Positions 16,942 through 25,450 of a stretch of DNA of 64,000 nucleotides are shown here, piece after piece. The first letter of the stretch is position 1. Each line of letters begins with the position of its first letter. The stretch is from JACCSI01 sp035575715 (GTDB lineage: Bacteria > Acidobacteriota > Vicinamibacteria > Vicinamibacterales > UBA2999), in the NCBI GenBank assembly GCA_035575715.1, contig DATLXN010000040.1:62001-126000 (forward strand). The letters run 5' to 3'. The position numbers and the translations under genes are program-made. Below the pieces are notes generated by a model. That model saw nothing but the letters and a program-made list of their open reading frames with translations. It did not search any database and was not told where the DNA came from.

Positions 16942-17664
16942 ATGACCGTGATAACCGCTTTCTTGCTCTTGTTGACGCTTGGCGGAGCGAGTCAGTTGTC
17001 GGCCGATGGGGAGATCGTGGGCCGCATCAGGCAAAGCGGCCCCGAAGCGCCAACTGGCACGGCACCGTTCAACGGCCGCCTCGCGACCGCTGTGTCGCAA
17101 TGGTCAGACCATCGCCTCACATCGGCCGATGCCGCGAGGGTTCCACCGTCGCTCCGGACGCGGTTCGCAGACCTGGTCCGTTGTCACTCAGCCTTCCGGT
17201 CAAGGTTGCCCGACTCCGCCGATTTCTTCACCAGTGCCGCTCGCCCGCATCAACGCGCGCTCGAGCGCGCGCTTGCCTGTTTGAGCAAGGCTCAGAATCC
17301 GCGATCCGCCGCAGCTGAGTACGCCAGTCATGCGCGGATTCTCTACGAATGGGAGGGCATGCACACCTCACCGCTGGATGAGGCGTCTTACGCCGAAGAC
17401 TATGTTCGCGACCACCCGAGGTCGCCGCTGGTGCCCTATCTCAACTTATTCATCGCCGAACGGATTCGCTGCGCATTTGAATTGCTGGACGGCGCCGAAA
17501 ATGATCGTGAAATGCTCGCGTTGGCCGATCGCTACCGTGTCTTTCTCGATCGCGCGCGCCGCGCGGATCCACTCGTTGCTCTGATCGCCGCCGATCTCGA
17601 CGGCTTGTCATTCGTCACCCAGAATGTCGGCAAGCACCCACGCGGTTTTCGTGCACGCCAATGA
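16942..17664 (+). CDS. Hypothetical secreted protein
   Basis: The 240-residue product has a signal peptide (MTVITAFLLLLTLGGASQLSA) and a soluble, helix-rich, arginine-rich mature part with single widely spaced cysteines (VRCHSAF, LACLSKAQ, IRCAFELL). One region, SAAAEYASHARILYEWEGMHTS, followed by DYVRDHPRSPLVPYLNLFI, suggests a helical-repeat protein, but no family is recognised. The neighbours give no clear hint. Confidence 0.55.
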   Translation: MTVITAFLLLLTLGGASQLSADGEIVGRIRQSGPEAPTGTAPFNGRLATAVSQWSDHRLTSADAARVPPSLRTRFADLVRCHSAFRSRLPDSADFFTSAARPHQRALERALACLSKAQNPRSAAAEYASHARILYEWEGMHTSPLDEASYAEDYVRDHPRSPLVPYLNLFIAERIRCAFELLDGAENDREMLALADRYRVFLDRARRADPLVALIAADLDGLSFVTQNVGKHPRGFRARQ

Positions 17665-17834
17665 TGATCAAGCAGCCTGTCCGGACCGTGCAGATCTCGT
17701 CGCCCCGCTTCGATCACTGTGACTCCGGTTGCTAGCCATTGCCGAAGCCGCGCGACGCCTCGTTGAACAAGACACCACCTCACCGGATGGCGAGTGAGGG
17801 GTGGCTCCTCCGTCTTTCAACCCAGTAATCCCCC

Positions 17835-17929
17835 CACCGCCGAAGCGGCGGTCCCACCCAAGCGGAGCGAGGGTCCCACCCAAGCGAAGCGAGGGTCCCA
17901 CCGCGCCCGCATTCCCGCGCGGTCCTCTA
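17835..17929 (-). repeat. Hairpin array C at the 3' end of the glutamate dehydrogenase gene
   Basis: Read on the minus strand, the gdh stop codon gives CCGTAGAGGACC, followed by copies of GTGGGACC (as GGTCCCAC on the plus strand at 17894, 17872 and 17850). Between them lie CCTCGCTTCGCTTGG, CCTCGCTCCGCTTGG and GCCGCTTCGGCGG. Two units are near-identical 22-base direct repeats. Polarity relative to the gene is the same as in array B. Confidence 0.85.
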
Positions 17930-19342
17930 CGGAAAGATTCCCAGCTCCGCGTAAGAGCGTGCAACCTTGTGAATCGCATTCAGGAACGCCGCGATGCGAA
18001 GGTCGGGCACGCCGTTGTGACTGTTCCTGGTCTGCACCAGCTCGTGGTACGCCGAGATCATCGTTTCCTCCAGCCCAGAGTTCACCAGGTCCTGCTCGTC
18101 GGGGCCTTTGGCGAGTTGCATCCGCTCCGCATCGCTAAAGGTTTTGCCGGTCGCCGCCTCAATCGTCCGGAGCATGGTCAGCTCGTTTGCCATCTCGTGG
18201 CGCTTTGACATCCGGCCAAATCGGACGTGCGACAAGTTCTTGACCCACTCGAAATACGAGACCGTGACGCCGCCAGCATTGGCGTAAATGTCCGGGATCA
18301 CCAGGATCCCTTTCTCACGAAAAATCGGGTCGGCAGGTGGCGTCGTCGGCCCATTGGCCCCTTCGAGGATGATCCTGGCCTTGACGCGCGGCGCGTTCTC
18401 AGCGGTGAAGACGCCTTCGAGCGCGGCCGGAATCAGGACGTCGCAGTCCATTTCAAGCGCCGCGGCGCTCGGGCTCAGATTGCTGGCACCGGGGAAATCG
18501 AGGATCGACCCGGTTTTCTTGCGGTGTTCGAAGACCTCGGCCTCGTGCAACCCCCGAAGGCTGGTGATCGCCCCTTCGCGTTCGGCGATGGCGATCAAAA
18601 TTGCCCCACCTTCGCGACAGAACTTCGCGGCGTGGTAGCCCACGTTGCCCAGACCCTGCACGACGACCCGCTTGCCTTCAAGGCCGGTGGCCAGTCCCAG
18701 CCGCTTCATGTCGTCTGCCTGCTCCACGGCTTCGCGCAGGGCGTAATACAGCCCGCGCCCGGTCGCTTCCTTGCGGCCGCGCACGCCGCCCTGGGTGACC
18801 GGCTTGCCGGTGACGCAGCCCATCGCATCGAGCTGGCCGGGGTTGAGCGCCATGTAGGTGTCAACAATCCACGCCATCTCGCGTTCGCCAGTGCCGTAGT
18901 CGGGCGCCGGCACGTCGATGCCCGGCCCAATGAAGCTCTTTTTCACCAGTTCATGGGTGTAGCGCCGGGTGACGCGTTCGAGTTCGGCGACCGAATACAG
19001 CTTGGGATCAATCTTGATCCCGCCTTTGCCGCCGCCGAACGGGACGTCGACGATGGCGCATTTGTAGGTCATGAGGGCGGCCAGCGCCATCACCTCTTCT
19101 TCGTGAACCTCCGGGGCGTAACGGATGCCGCCCTTGACCGGCGTCTTGTGATGACTGTGCTCGACGCGCCAGGCGCGAATGACCTCGATAGTGCCGTTGT
19201 CACGGCGGAGCGGGAAGTCGAAGCGATAGATGCTGTTACACCCGCGAATCTGATCGAGAAGTCCGGGGGGGTAGTCGGTGAACGCCGCCGCCTGATCGAA
19301 GTACTGATTCACTTCTTCGAAGAAGTTCGCCGCTGCAGTCAT
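17927..19342 (-). CDS. Glu/Leu/Phe/Val dehydrogenase (glutamate dehydrogenase)
   Basis: The 471-residue enzyme catalyses reversible oxidative deamination of glutamate to 2-oxoglutarate and ammonia. Landmarks are the substrate lysines K70 (PVKGGIRYAPEV) and K94 (MTYKCAIVDVPF), catalytic lysine K106 (PFGGGKGGIKIDP), DVPAPDYGTGEREMAWI, and the dinucleotide-binding fold VVVQGLGNVGYHAA. Length is slightly above the 410-450 typical of hexameric enzymes. Coenzyme preference cannot be read reliably. It is a single-gene unit with a hairpin array directly after its TAG stop. Confidence 0.93.
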   Translation of the reverse strand: MTAAANFFEEVNQYFDQAAAFTDYPPGLLDQIRGCNSIYRFDFPLRRDNGTIEVIRAWRVEHSHHKTPVKGGIRYAPEVHEEEVMALAALMTYKCAIVDVPFGGGKGGIKIDPKLYSVAELERVTRRYTHELVKKSFIGPGIDVPAPDYGTGEREMAWIVDTYMALNPGQLDAMGCVTGKPVTQGGVRGRKEATGRGLYYALREAVEQADDMKRLGLATGLEGKRVVVQGLGNVGYHAAKFCREGGAILIAIAEREGAITSLRGLHEAEVFEHRKKTGSILDFPGASNLSPSAAALEMDCDVLIPAALEGVFTAENAPRVKARIILEGANGPTTPPADPIFREKGILVIPDIYANAGGVTVSYFEWVKNLSHVRFGRMSKRHEMANELTMLRTIEAATGKTFSDAERMQLAKGPDEQDLVNSGLEETMISAYHELVQTRNSHNGVPDLRIAAFLNAIHKVARSYAELGIFP

Positions 19343-19363
19343 ACAGGTGATTAGAACACTGAC

Positions 19364-19384
19364 AGGGATCAGGGATCAGGGATC
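19364..19384. repeat. Heptanucleotide repeat (AGGGATC)3
   Basis: Three exact tandem copies of AGGGATC, followed by decayed AGAGATTCAG, lie just upstream of the gdh start (minus strand) in the gap before mreB. The remainder of the 277-base gap (to 19619) shows no gene. Confidence 0.85.
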
Positions 19385-19619
19385 AGAGATTCAGACAAAG
19401 CTGAAAGCCGAAAGCGAAAATTCGCCGTCCGTGTGCCAGCCCTGCACAGAGGCGCGGAACCGCCCCATCTCCGTCCGTCTCCCAACCCGTCCGTGGAGTG
19501 CGTCCGAGTGCGTTGCAGGCCCGCTCTTTCTCACTGTTTTGGCCTTAGGGCAGTCGCACTGGGGTGGGCACGCGCCTTGCGATAGGGTGCGCGCAACCCA
19601 CGACCACCCGGAGTATCCA

Positions 19620-20648
19620 GTGCTGCTGAACATCATGCCCTTTGGCGCTCGTGACCTCGCGATCGACCTCGGTACCGCCAACACCATCGTGTTCGCGGCG
19701 GGTCGCGGCATCGTCGTTGACGAGCCATCGATCGTTGCCATCAACACTGCCAGCGAGAAGACGGAGGCGGTGGGGCACGATGCGCACGCCATGTTGGGAC
19801 GGACCCCCGCGTCGATTCGAACCATCCGGCCGATGCGTGACGGGGTCATCGCCGATTTCGAGGCGGCCGAACGGATGCTGACCAGCTTCATCCGCAAGGC
19901 CCAGGGTCCCTACTCCTTCCGTCGGACCCGAGTGGTCATCGGGATTCCCTCCGGGATTACCCAGGTCGAACGGCGAGCCGTGATTGATAGCGCCTATCGC
20001 GCCAAGGCCAGCCAGGTGCACCTGGTTGAAGAAGGCATGGCGGCGGCACTCGGCGCCGGACTGCCGGTGTCCGAACCGCGCGGCAGCATGATTGTCGATA
20101 TCGGCGGCGGCACGACCGACATCGCCGTCGTCGCCCTCGGCGGCATGGTCTACGACTGCTCGGTGCGTGTGGCCGGCAACACGATGGATGACGCGATCAT
20201 TCAATACATGCGCCGGCGACACGGGTTGCTGATCGGTGAACGAACGGCGGAGCAGGTCAAGATCGAAATCGGTTCGGCGTGCAATGCGGTGGAATCGCTG
20301 AATATGGAAGTGCGCGGCCGCTGCATGCGCGAAGGCCGCCCGCGCGTGGTCAAGGTCAGTGACACCGAAATTCGTGAAGCGCTTGGCGAACCGCTCAAGG
20401 TGATCATTGCCGCGGTGAAAGAAGCGCTCGATTCGGTTCCCCCGGAAATTGCCGCGGACATCTCGGACAACGGCATTGTCGTGACCGGCGGCGGCGCAAT
20501 GTTGCGTGGCCTCGATGAGCGGCTGCGGCGCGAAACTGGTGTGCCGGTGTCGATCGCCGACGAGCCCCTGACCTCGGTGGTGCGCGGCGTTGGCCTGATG
20601 CTCGACGATCTGGCGCTCTTGAAGCGCGTGACGTCGCCGGCGGCTTAG
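19620..20648 (+). CDS. mreB: Rod shape-determining protein MreB
   Basis: MreB is the bacterial actin that guides lateral cell-wall synthesis. The start is taken as GTG 19620 because GGAG (19610-19613) sits six bases before it; an ATG five codons later lacks a ribosome-binding site. The 342-residue product has actin-fold motifs: phosphate 1 ARDLAIDLGTANTIVF, the RPMRDGVIADFEAAERML segment, phosphate 2 VDIGGGTTDIAVVALGG, and the adenosine motif VVTGGGAMLRGLDERL. No mreC, mreD, pbp2 or rodA gene is adjacent, so this copy stands apart from the usual mre operon. Confidence 0.95.
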   Translation: MLLNIMPFGARDLAIDLGTANTIVFAAGRGIVVDEPSIVAINTASEKTEAVGHDAHAMLGRTPASIRTIRPMRDGVIADFEAAERMLTSFIRKAQGPYSFRRTRVVIGIPSGITQVERRAVIDSAYRAKASQVHLVEEGMAAALGAGLPVSEPRGSMIVDIGGGTTDIAVVALGGMVYDCSVRVAGNTMDDAIIQYMRRRHGLLIGERTAEQVKIEIGSACNAVESLNMEVRGRCMREGRPRVVKVSDTEIREALGEPLKVIIAAVKEALDSVPPEIAADISDNGIVVTGGGAMLRGLDERLRRETGVPVSIADEPLTSVVRGVGLMLDDLALLKRVTSPAA

Positions 20649-20710
20649 AAACGCTTTCAAGCGATCAGCAAGCAGCGTTCGCGCGGATAGCTGATCGCCG
20701 ATAGCTCTAG

Positions 20711-20716
20711 TACACT
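20711..20716 (+). promoter_or_regulatory. -10-like box of the 20725 operon
   Basis: TACACT ends eight bases before the ATG at 20725. No Shine-Dalgarno motif is visible, so leaderless initiation is likely. Confidence 0.4.
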
Positions 20717-20724
20717 AGTCGGCT

Positions 20725-21228
20725 ATGTCCGACCAGATGCGCCCGGCTCGACTGTGGCGCAATTTACCCTTAGACGTCCGCCAAGCTGCCGCCACCGCTT
20801 TCTGGAACGACGAACAGGCTGCCCTCGAGCAAGCCGAGGGCGTTGCGCTGATTGCACGGCAGATCAAGTTCAGACCCAAGAGCGTCCTCACGCTCTCTGC
20901 TGACAAACGCGCCAAGCATCTGGCGGGCCTCCCGCAAGTGTCCGACCTGTTGGCCGCGCGGCTGCTGGTGTCGTATCACCTGCAGCACCAGCGCCCGATG
21001 ATGGGCCGGTTCCTCGATGAACTGGGCATCCCTCACGAAGAGGGGCTGATTACCGCTGAGGAATCCCCAGGCGCCCCCACCCCAGAGACCCTCGAGAAAG
21101 CCGCGAAGGCATTGACCGCAGAATTTCCGGCTGCCGATGTCTCACGCTATTTCTGGACGCTGTTATGGCAGGACCCGGACACGTGGGGCGGTCTCAGAGA
21201 GCGGCCCGAACTCCATGCCTCCGTTTGA
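20725..21228 (+). CDS. Conserved hypothetical cytoplasmic protein
   Basis: The 167-residue product begins MSDQMRPARLWRNLPLDVR and appears all-helical with no signal peptide or membrane span. Distinctive segments are LIARQIKFRPKSVLTLSADK and ARLLVSYHLQHQRPMMGRFL. It overlaps the ferredoxin gene by 14 bases, so it heads an operon with that gene and terC. No function is recognised. Confidence 0.7.
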   Translation: MSDQMRPARLWRNLPLDVRQAAATAFWNDEQAALEQAEGVALIARQIKFRPKSVLTLSADKRAKHLAGLPQVSDLLAARLLVSYHLQHQRPMMGRFLDELGIPHEEGLITAEESPGAPTPETLEKAAKALTAEFPAADVSRYFWTLLWQDPDTWGGLRERPELHASV

Positions 21229-21574
21229 ACGCCACATCTTCATCTGCACCAACCAGCGTGAGCCGGCTCACCCGCGCGGCTCTTGCGACCCGGATGCCGG
21301 CGATCGGTTACAGAAGGCATTCAAGAAAGCCCTGGCCGGCCGCGGACTGCACAAGCGTATCCGCGCCAATAAGGCCGGTTGCCTGGATCAGTGCGAGCAC
21401 GGGCCGACAGTAGTGATCTATCCCGACACCGTGTGGTACGGCCGCGTCACCGCAGCTGACATCGACGAAATCATCGACCGGCACCTGGTCGCAGGTGAGC
21501 CGGTCGAACGTCTGCGTCTGCCTGACGGTTGCGTCAACACTGCCACTTGCGCGCACAAGCCGCGCCGCACCTAA
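21215..21574 (+). CDS. Thioredoxin-like [2Fe-2S] ferredoxin
   Basis: Starting at ATG 21215 the 119-residue product matches the shethna-type/thioredoxin-fold ferredoxins. It begins RHIFICTNQREPAHPRGSC and later has NKAGCLDQCEHGPTVVIYP, supplying the cysteines for a [2Fe-2S] cluster (first CTN, then RGSC, then GCLDQC). It is a soluble electron carrier of unknown partner. It overlaps the upstream hypothetical gene by 14 bases and precedes the TerC gene by two bases. Confidence 0.88.
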   Translation: MPPFERHIFICTNQREPAHPRGSCDPDAGDRLQKAFKKALAGRGLHKRIRANKAGCLDQCEHGPTVVIYPDTVWYGRVTAADIDEIIDRHLVAGEPVERLRLPDGCVNTATCAHKPRRT

Positions 21575-21576
21575 TT

Positions 21577-22326
21577 ATGTTTGAAGCATTTCTGACTGCC
21601 GACGGCCTGGTCGCCCTTGCGACGTTGACCTTCCTCGAGATCATCCTCGGGGTTGACAACGTCATCTTCATTTCGATCCTCTCGGGTAAGTTGCGGGGCG
21701 ATCAGCAGCTGCGGGCACGCCGCGTCGGATTGATTGCGGCGATGTTCATGCGCATTGCGCTGCTGGCGTCGCTGGCCTGGATTATTCGCCTGACCGCGCC
21801 GCTATTCACGGTGTTCGGCAACGAGATTTCCGGCCGCGATCTGATCCTGATTGGCGGTGGCCTGTTCCTGCTCGCCAAGGCGACGCTCGAGATGCACGAA
21901 CGGCTCGAGGGTGAAGAAGGTCACAGCTCGGCCAAAGTTCCGCCATCGTTTGGCGCGGTGATCGTCCAGATCATGCTGCTCGACATCGTCTTTTCGCTCG
22001 ACTCGGTGATCACCGCCGTCGGCATGGCCGACGACCTGTCAATCATGGTGGCCGCGGTGATCATTTCGGTAGCGATCATGATGTTCTCGGCCGAAACGAT
22101 CAGCGGGTTCGTCAACCGGCATCCCACGCTCAAGGTGCTGGCGCTGTCATTCCTGCTCTTGATCGGATTGTCGTTAGTCGGGGATGGCTTGGGAATGCAC
22201 ATTCCGAAGGGCTACATTTACTTTGCCATGGGCTTCTCGGTCTTCGTCGAAGTCATCAATTTGAAGATTCGCAAAGACCATCCGCCGGTAAAACTGCACC
22301 AGCCCTATATCGCCGACAAGCCGTAA
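21577..22326 (+). CDS. TerC/YjbE-family integral membrane protein
   Basis: The ATG at 21577 gives 249 residues with about seven membrane spans. Family signatures are the acidic intramembrane motifs LEIILGVDNVIFISIL near residue 22 and LLDIVFSLDSVITAVGMADD near residue 142. TerC proteins are linked to tellurite resistance and, in better-studied members, to metal (manganese or calcium) export that supports proteins crossing the membrane. It is the third gene of an operon with a hypothetical protein and a ferredoxin. No Mn riboswitch can be seen upstream. Confidence 0.92.
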   Translation: MFEAFLTADGLVALATLTFLEIILGVDNVIFISILSGKLRGDQQLRARRVGLIAAMFMRIALLASLAWIIRLTAPLFTVFGNEISGRDLILIGGGLFLLAKATLEMHERLEGEEGHSSAKVPPSFGAVIVQIMLLDIVFSLDSVITAVGMADDLSIMVAAVIISVAIMMFSAETISGFVNRHPTLKVLALSFLLLIGLSLVGDGLGMHIPKGYIYFAMGFSVFVEVINLKIRKDHPPVKLHQPYIADKP

Positions 22327-22329
22327 CCG

Positions 22330-22467
22330 CTATTGGACGGTTGGCTTCCTGGCGTGGAGCTGCTCGTGGCCGTTGCCGCGACCATCGGCGCAATCCACCA
22401 GGTACTCGCGGTGGGTGAGCGTGTCGAGGCCAGGGACTCCGGTCTTGAGTTGTTCAATTGTGATCAT
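22330..22467 (-). pseudogene. 45-codon remnant resembling the N-terminus of a KaiC/RecA-like ATPase
   Basis: The frame starts with ATG at 22465-22467, overlapping the hydrolase stop by four bases (ATGA), and ends at TAG 22330-22332. Its first 17 residues, MITIEQLKTGVPGLDTL, match the canonical start of KaiC-type ATPases (usually followed by a glycine-rich region). The next residues (THREYLVDCADGRG) bear no resemblance to the P-loop part. It looks like the start of a KaiC-like gene whose remainder has been deleted, though a short functional peptide cannot be excluded. Confidence 0.4.
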
Positions 22468-23186
22468 CGAAGCTGCTGACTATCCCATGCGATGACCGCG
22501 TCCCAGATTGCGGTGTCGACCTCGCTTTGCGCGCGGCCAGCAGATTTACGCACGGCGAGGGAATGGTCCCCGCCCTCGATGTCATGGATCGTAATCGTGC
22601 GCTCCCGCGCACGGTCGTCGAGTGCGGCGCGAAGGGCGTCGGGGCCGCCGAAGGTGTCGCGGGTGCCCTGGACAATGAGTGCGGGGGCGGTCATGTGGCC
22701 GAGATGGGACACCCGATCGGGTGAGACTCTGGATGCCCCGCCCGGAGGCTGCAGCGGATAGCCAAACGCGAGGACGCCGTTCAGTGGCGGCACCAGCACC
22801 GGCCACATATGGGGCGCGGCTGCGAGGTGGGTGGCGATCCGGCCACCCATCGACTTGCCGCCGATCAGTACACGCGCCGCCTGGACTTGTGGATGGGCGA
22901 CGGCCCCGCCGACGACACGCCGGAAGGTGTCCTCGAGCACCGGCGCGCGGTCCGGCGCGCCACGCTTGGCGCGCTGGATGTACGGGAAGTCGAACGTCAC
23001 GACATCGACGCCGCGTTCGGCCAAGGCCCGCGCATACCGAACCATCCAGGGGCTTGATTGCCCGGCGCCAGCGCCGTGGGCCAAGACCAACACCGTGCGG
23101 CGATGGGCCGCGGTGTTGGCGGTGTATAGGGTCGCTGCATGTGAGAAGTCGCCATCGCCAGCAACGACAAAGGGCACGGGGCTCAT
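22464..23186 (-). CDS. Alpha/beta-hydrolase of the KANL3/Tex30 type
   Basis: The 240-residue protein has the hydrolase fold: oxyanion strand TVLVLAHGAGAGQSSPWM, nucleophile elbow IGGKSMGGRIA (serine in GKSMGG), the acidic segment ALIVQGTRDTFGG, and the catalytic histidine in EGGDHSLAVRKS. This pattern is typical of dienelactone-hydrolase-like proteins annotated as KANL3/Tex30. There is no signal peptide. A -10-like TATTTT lies seven bases before the ATG. Confidence 0.85.
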   Translation of the reverse strand: MSPVPFVVAGDGDFSHAATLYTANTAAHRRTVLVLAHGAGAGQSSPWMVRYARALAERGVDVVTFDFPYIQRAKRGAPDRAPVLEDTFRRVVGGAVAHPQVQAARVLIGGKSMGGRIATHLAAAPHMWPVLVPPLNGVLAFGYPLQPPGGASRVSPDRVSHLGHMTAPALIVQGTRDTFGGPDALRAALDDRARERTITIHDIEGGDHSLAVRKSAGRAQSEVDTAIWDAVIAWDSQQLR

Positions 23187-23193
23187 CGGCAGT

Positions 23194-23199
23194 AAAATA
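23194..23199 (-). promoter_or_regulatory. -10-like box of the 23186 hydrolase gene
   Basis: TATTTT on the minus strand ends seven bases before the ATG, with no Shine-Dalgarno sequence between. Confidence 0.4.
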
Positions 23200-23248
23200 T
23201 CTCAGCGTCGTACCCACGTACTGACTTACTTGCCGACCCACCTTATTT

Positions 23249-25450
23249 ATGACTTACCGCCTGTTGTGCATCCTTCTTGTCGTCACGGCTCCGGCGGCCG
23301 CACAAACGCGTCCCACGGCGTCTGCCGTCGCCGTCGCCGAGGGGCCCGTGCTCGACGGCGACGTCCTCAACGACAAGGCATGGAGCAGCGGCCCGGTGAT
23401 CAACGGGTTTTTGCAGGAGCAGCCTGACGAGGGCCAGGCGGCATCCGAGAACACCGAAGTACGGATGGTGTTCACCCGCGACACGCTCTACATCGGCGTG
23501 GTCTGTTTCGACCGCGAGCCGTCATCGATCATCGTGTCGGATTCGCGGCGCGATGCCGACCTCGATGACACCGATAGCTTCCGGATGATTTTCGATACCT
23601 ACTCGGATCGGCAAAACGGGTTTGTCTTCGGTACCAACCCGGCAGCGATCGAATATGACGGCCAGGTCAGCAATGAAGGCCAGGGCGGCGGCGGACTGAG
23701 GGGCAACCAGCAAGTGGGATCGGGCGGCGGGTTCAATCTGAACTGGGATGCGGCCTGGGAAGTGCGCACCAGGATCGACGAGCGGGGCTGGACGGCGGAA
23801 TTCGCGATTCCGTTTCGGACCCTGCGGTTCCCGTCCGGTGCCAGCCAGACCTGGGGTGTCAACTTTCAGCGGAATATCCGGCGGCGGAACGAGCGTACCT
23901 ACTGGGCGCCGATCCCACGCCAATACAACTTGTACCGCCTGTCGCTGGCCGGCAGCGTCGCCGGGATCCAGACGCCAACGATCCGTAACTTCAAAATTAC
24001 GCCGTACGCGCTTGGCAACGTGGTGTCGTCGGGCGTCCGTCCGGTCGACCGCGATGTGCTCGGCGACGTCGGCGCGGACTTCAAATACAACCTGACCCCG
24101 AGCCTGACGCTGGATGCGACGATCAACACCGACTTCGCACAGGTCGAGGTCGATGATCAGCAGGTCAACCTCGATCGGTTCTCGCTGTTCTTTCCGGAGA
24201 AGCGCCCGTTCTTCCTCGAGAACGCGGGGTTCTTTTCGGTCGGCAACCCCGGCGAAATTGATTTGTTTTTCAGTCGCCGCATCGGCATCGGCGCCACTGG
24301 CGAATCGATCCCGATCATGGGCGGTGGCCGGGTGTCGGGCAAGGTCGCCGGGTTTAGCGTCGGCTTGCTCAATATGCAGACCGATGACTATCAGGACCGC
24401 TTACCGAGCAATAACTTCAGCGTCGTGCGGGTCAGCCGCGATCTGCCGAACCGCTCGGCGATCGGGGGCATCGTCGTCAATCGGCAGGGCACCGGCGACC
24501 TGTCGCCGTCGCGCAATCGCAATGGCACGTATGCGCTGGACGGCAAGCTCGGCGTCGGACAGAACACCGTGCTGTCAAGTTTCGTGGCGCGGACCGACAC
24601 GCCCGGTGTGACGAGCGACGATTACGCGTTCAACGTGAGGTCGCGGACCAACAAACCCCGTTTCGATGTTGAGCTGGGCTACCAGGAAGTCGGCGACCGT
24701 TTCAATCCCGAAGTGGGCTTTCTGAGTCGGCGTGGCTATCGCAAGCCGGATGCGCGCGTGATGACGCGCTTCCGCCCAAAGGATTTCCTGTCGCTCCAGG
24801 AGGTCCGACCGCATGCGAGCTACCGGGGCTTCTGGGGGCACGACGGCTTTCAGGAAACCGGCTACATGCACATCGACAATCACTGGCAGTTCCGGAACGC
24901 CTACGAAGTGCATAGCGGCATGAACCTGACGCTCGAAGGCGTGCGTACGCCGTTCGAGATCTATCCGGGGGTAGTCGTGCCAGCCGGCACCTACGATCAC
25001 GCGGAAGCGCAAATCGTGCTGATGACCAATCAAGGCGCGCCGGTCAGCCTCAACCTGCAGACCTTTGTCGGTGGCTTTTTCGGCGGCAGCCGAGTCACCC
25101 TGAACCCGACGCTGCGCATGCGGCTCGGCGAGACGCTGACGACGGAGGTCTCCTTCCAACGGAATGATGTCGATCTGCCGCGCGGCGACTTTGTCACCAA
25201 CCTGGTGCGCACGCGCGTGTCCTACTCGTTTAATCCGCGGACGTTTGTCCAGGGTCTGGTCCAGTACAACGATCGCGCCGACTTGTGGTCGATGAACATG
25301 CGCTTCGGCTGGCTGCAAGCGGCGAACACCGGTTTGTTCATTGTCTACACCGATACCCACGGCCTCTACGACCTGTTTCCCAATCGCCCGGAGCGCACCG
25401 ATCGCAGCCTGACGATCAAGTTCAGCCGCATGTTCGACGTGTTGCGGTGA
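23249..25450 (+). CDS. Secreted DUF5916 protein with CBM9-like N-terminal domain
   Basis: The 733-residue product has a signal peptide (MTYRLLCILLVVTAPAAAQ). Residues about 30-210 match a carbohydrate-binding-family-9-like sandwich (VLDGDVLNDKAWSSG; VRMVFTRDTLYIGVVCFD; DDTDSFRMIFDTYSDRQNGF). The rest is the DUF5916 region, rich in beta-strands (LTLDATINTDFAQVEVDD; FFPEKRPFFLENAGFF). The C-terminal half resembles an outer-membrane beta-barrel, ending near LTIKFSRMFDVLR. The family is abundant in Acidobacteriota and Bacteroidota, and its role is unknown. It overlaps the next gene by four bases. Confidence 0.9.
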   Translation: MTYRLLCILLVVTAPAAAQTRPTASAVAVAEGPVLDGDVLNDKAWSSGPVINGFLQEQPDEGQAASENTEVRMVFTRDTLYIGVVCFDREPSSIIVSDSRRDADLDDTDSFRMIFDTYSDRQNGFVFGTNPAAIEYDGQVSNEGQGGGGLRGNQQVGSGGGFNLNWDAAWEVRTRIDERGWTAEFAIPFRTLRFPSGASQTWGVNFQRNIRRRNERTYWAPIPRQYNLYRLSLAGSVAGIQTPTIRNFKITPYALGNVVSSGVRPVDRDVLGDVGADFKYNLTPSLTLDATINTDFAQVEVDDQQVNLDRFSLFFPEKRPFFLENAGFFSVGNPGEIDLFFSRRIGIGATGESIPIMGGGRVSGKVAGFSVGLLNMQTDDYQDRLPSNNFSVVRVSRDLPNRSAIGGIVVNRQGTGDLSPSRNRNGTYALDGKLGVGQNTVLSSFVARTDTPGVTSDDYAFNVRSRTNKPRFDVELGYQEVGDRFNPEVGFLSRRGYRKPDARVMTRFRPKDFLSLQEVRPHASYRGFWGHDGFQETGYMHIDNHWQFRNAYEVHSGMNLTLEGVRTPFEIYPGVVVPAGTYDHAEAQIVLMTNQGAPVSLNLQTFVGGFFGGSRVTLNPTLRMRLGETLTTEVSFQRNDVDLPRGDFVTNLVRTRVSYSFNPRTFVQGLVQYNDRADLWSMNMRFGWLQAANTGLFIVYTDTHGLYDLFPNRPERTDRSLTIKFSRMFDVLR

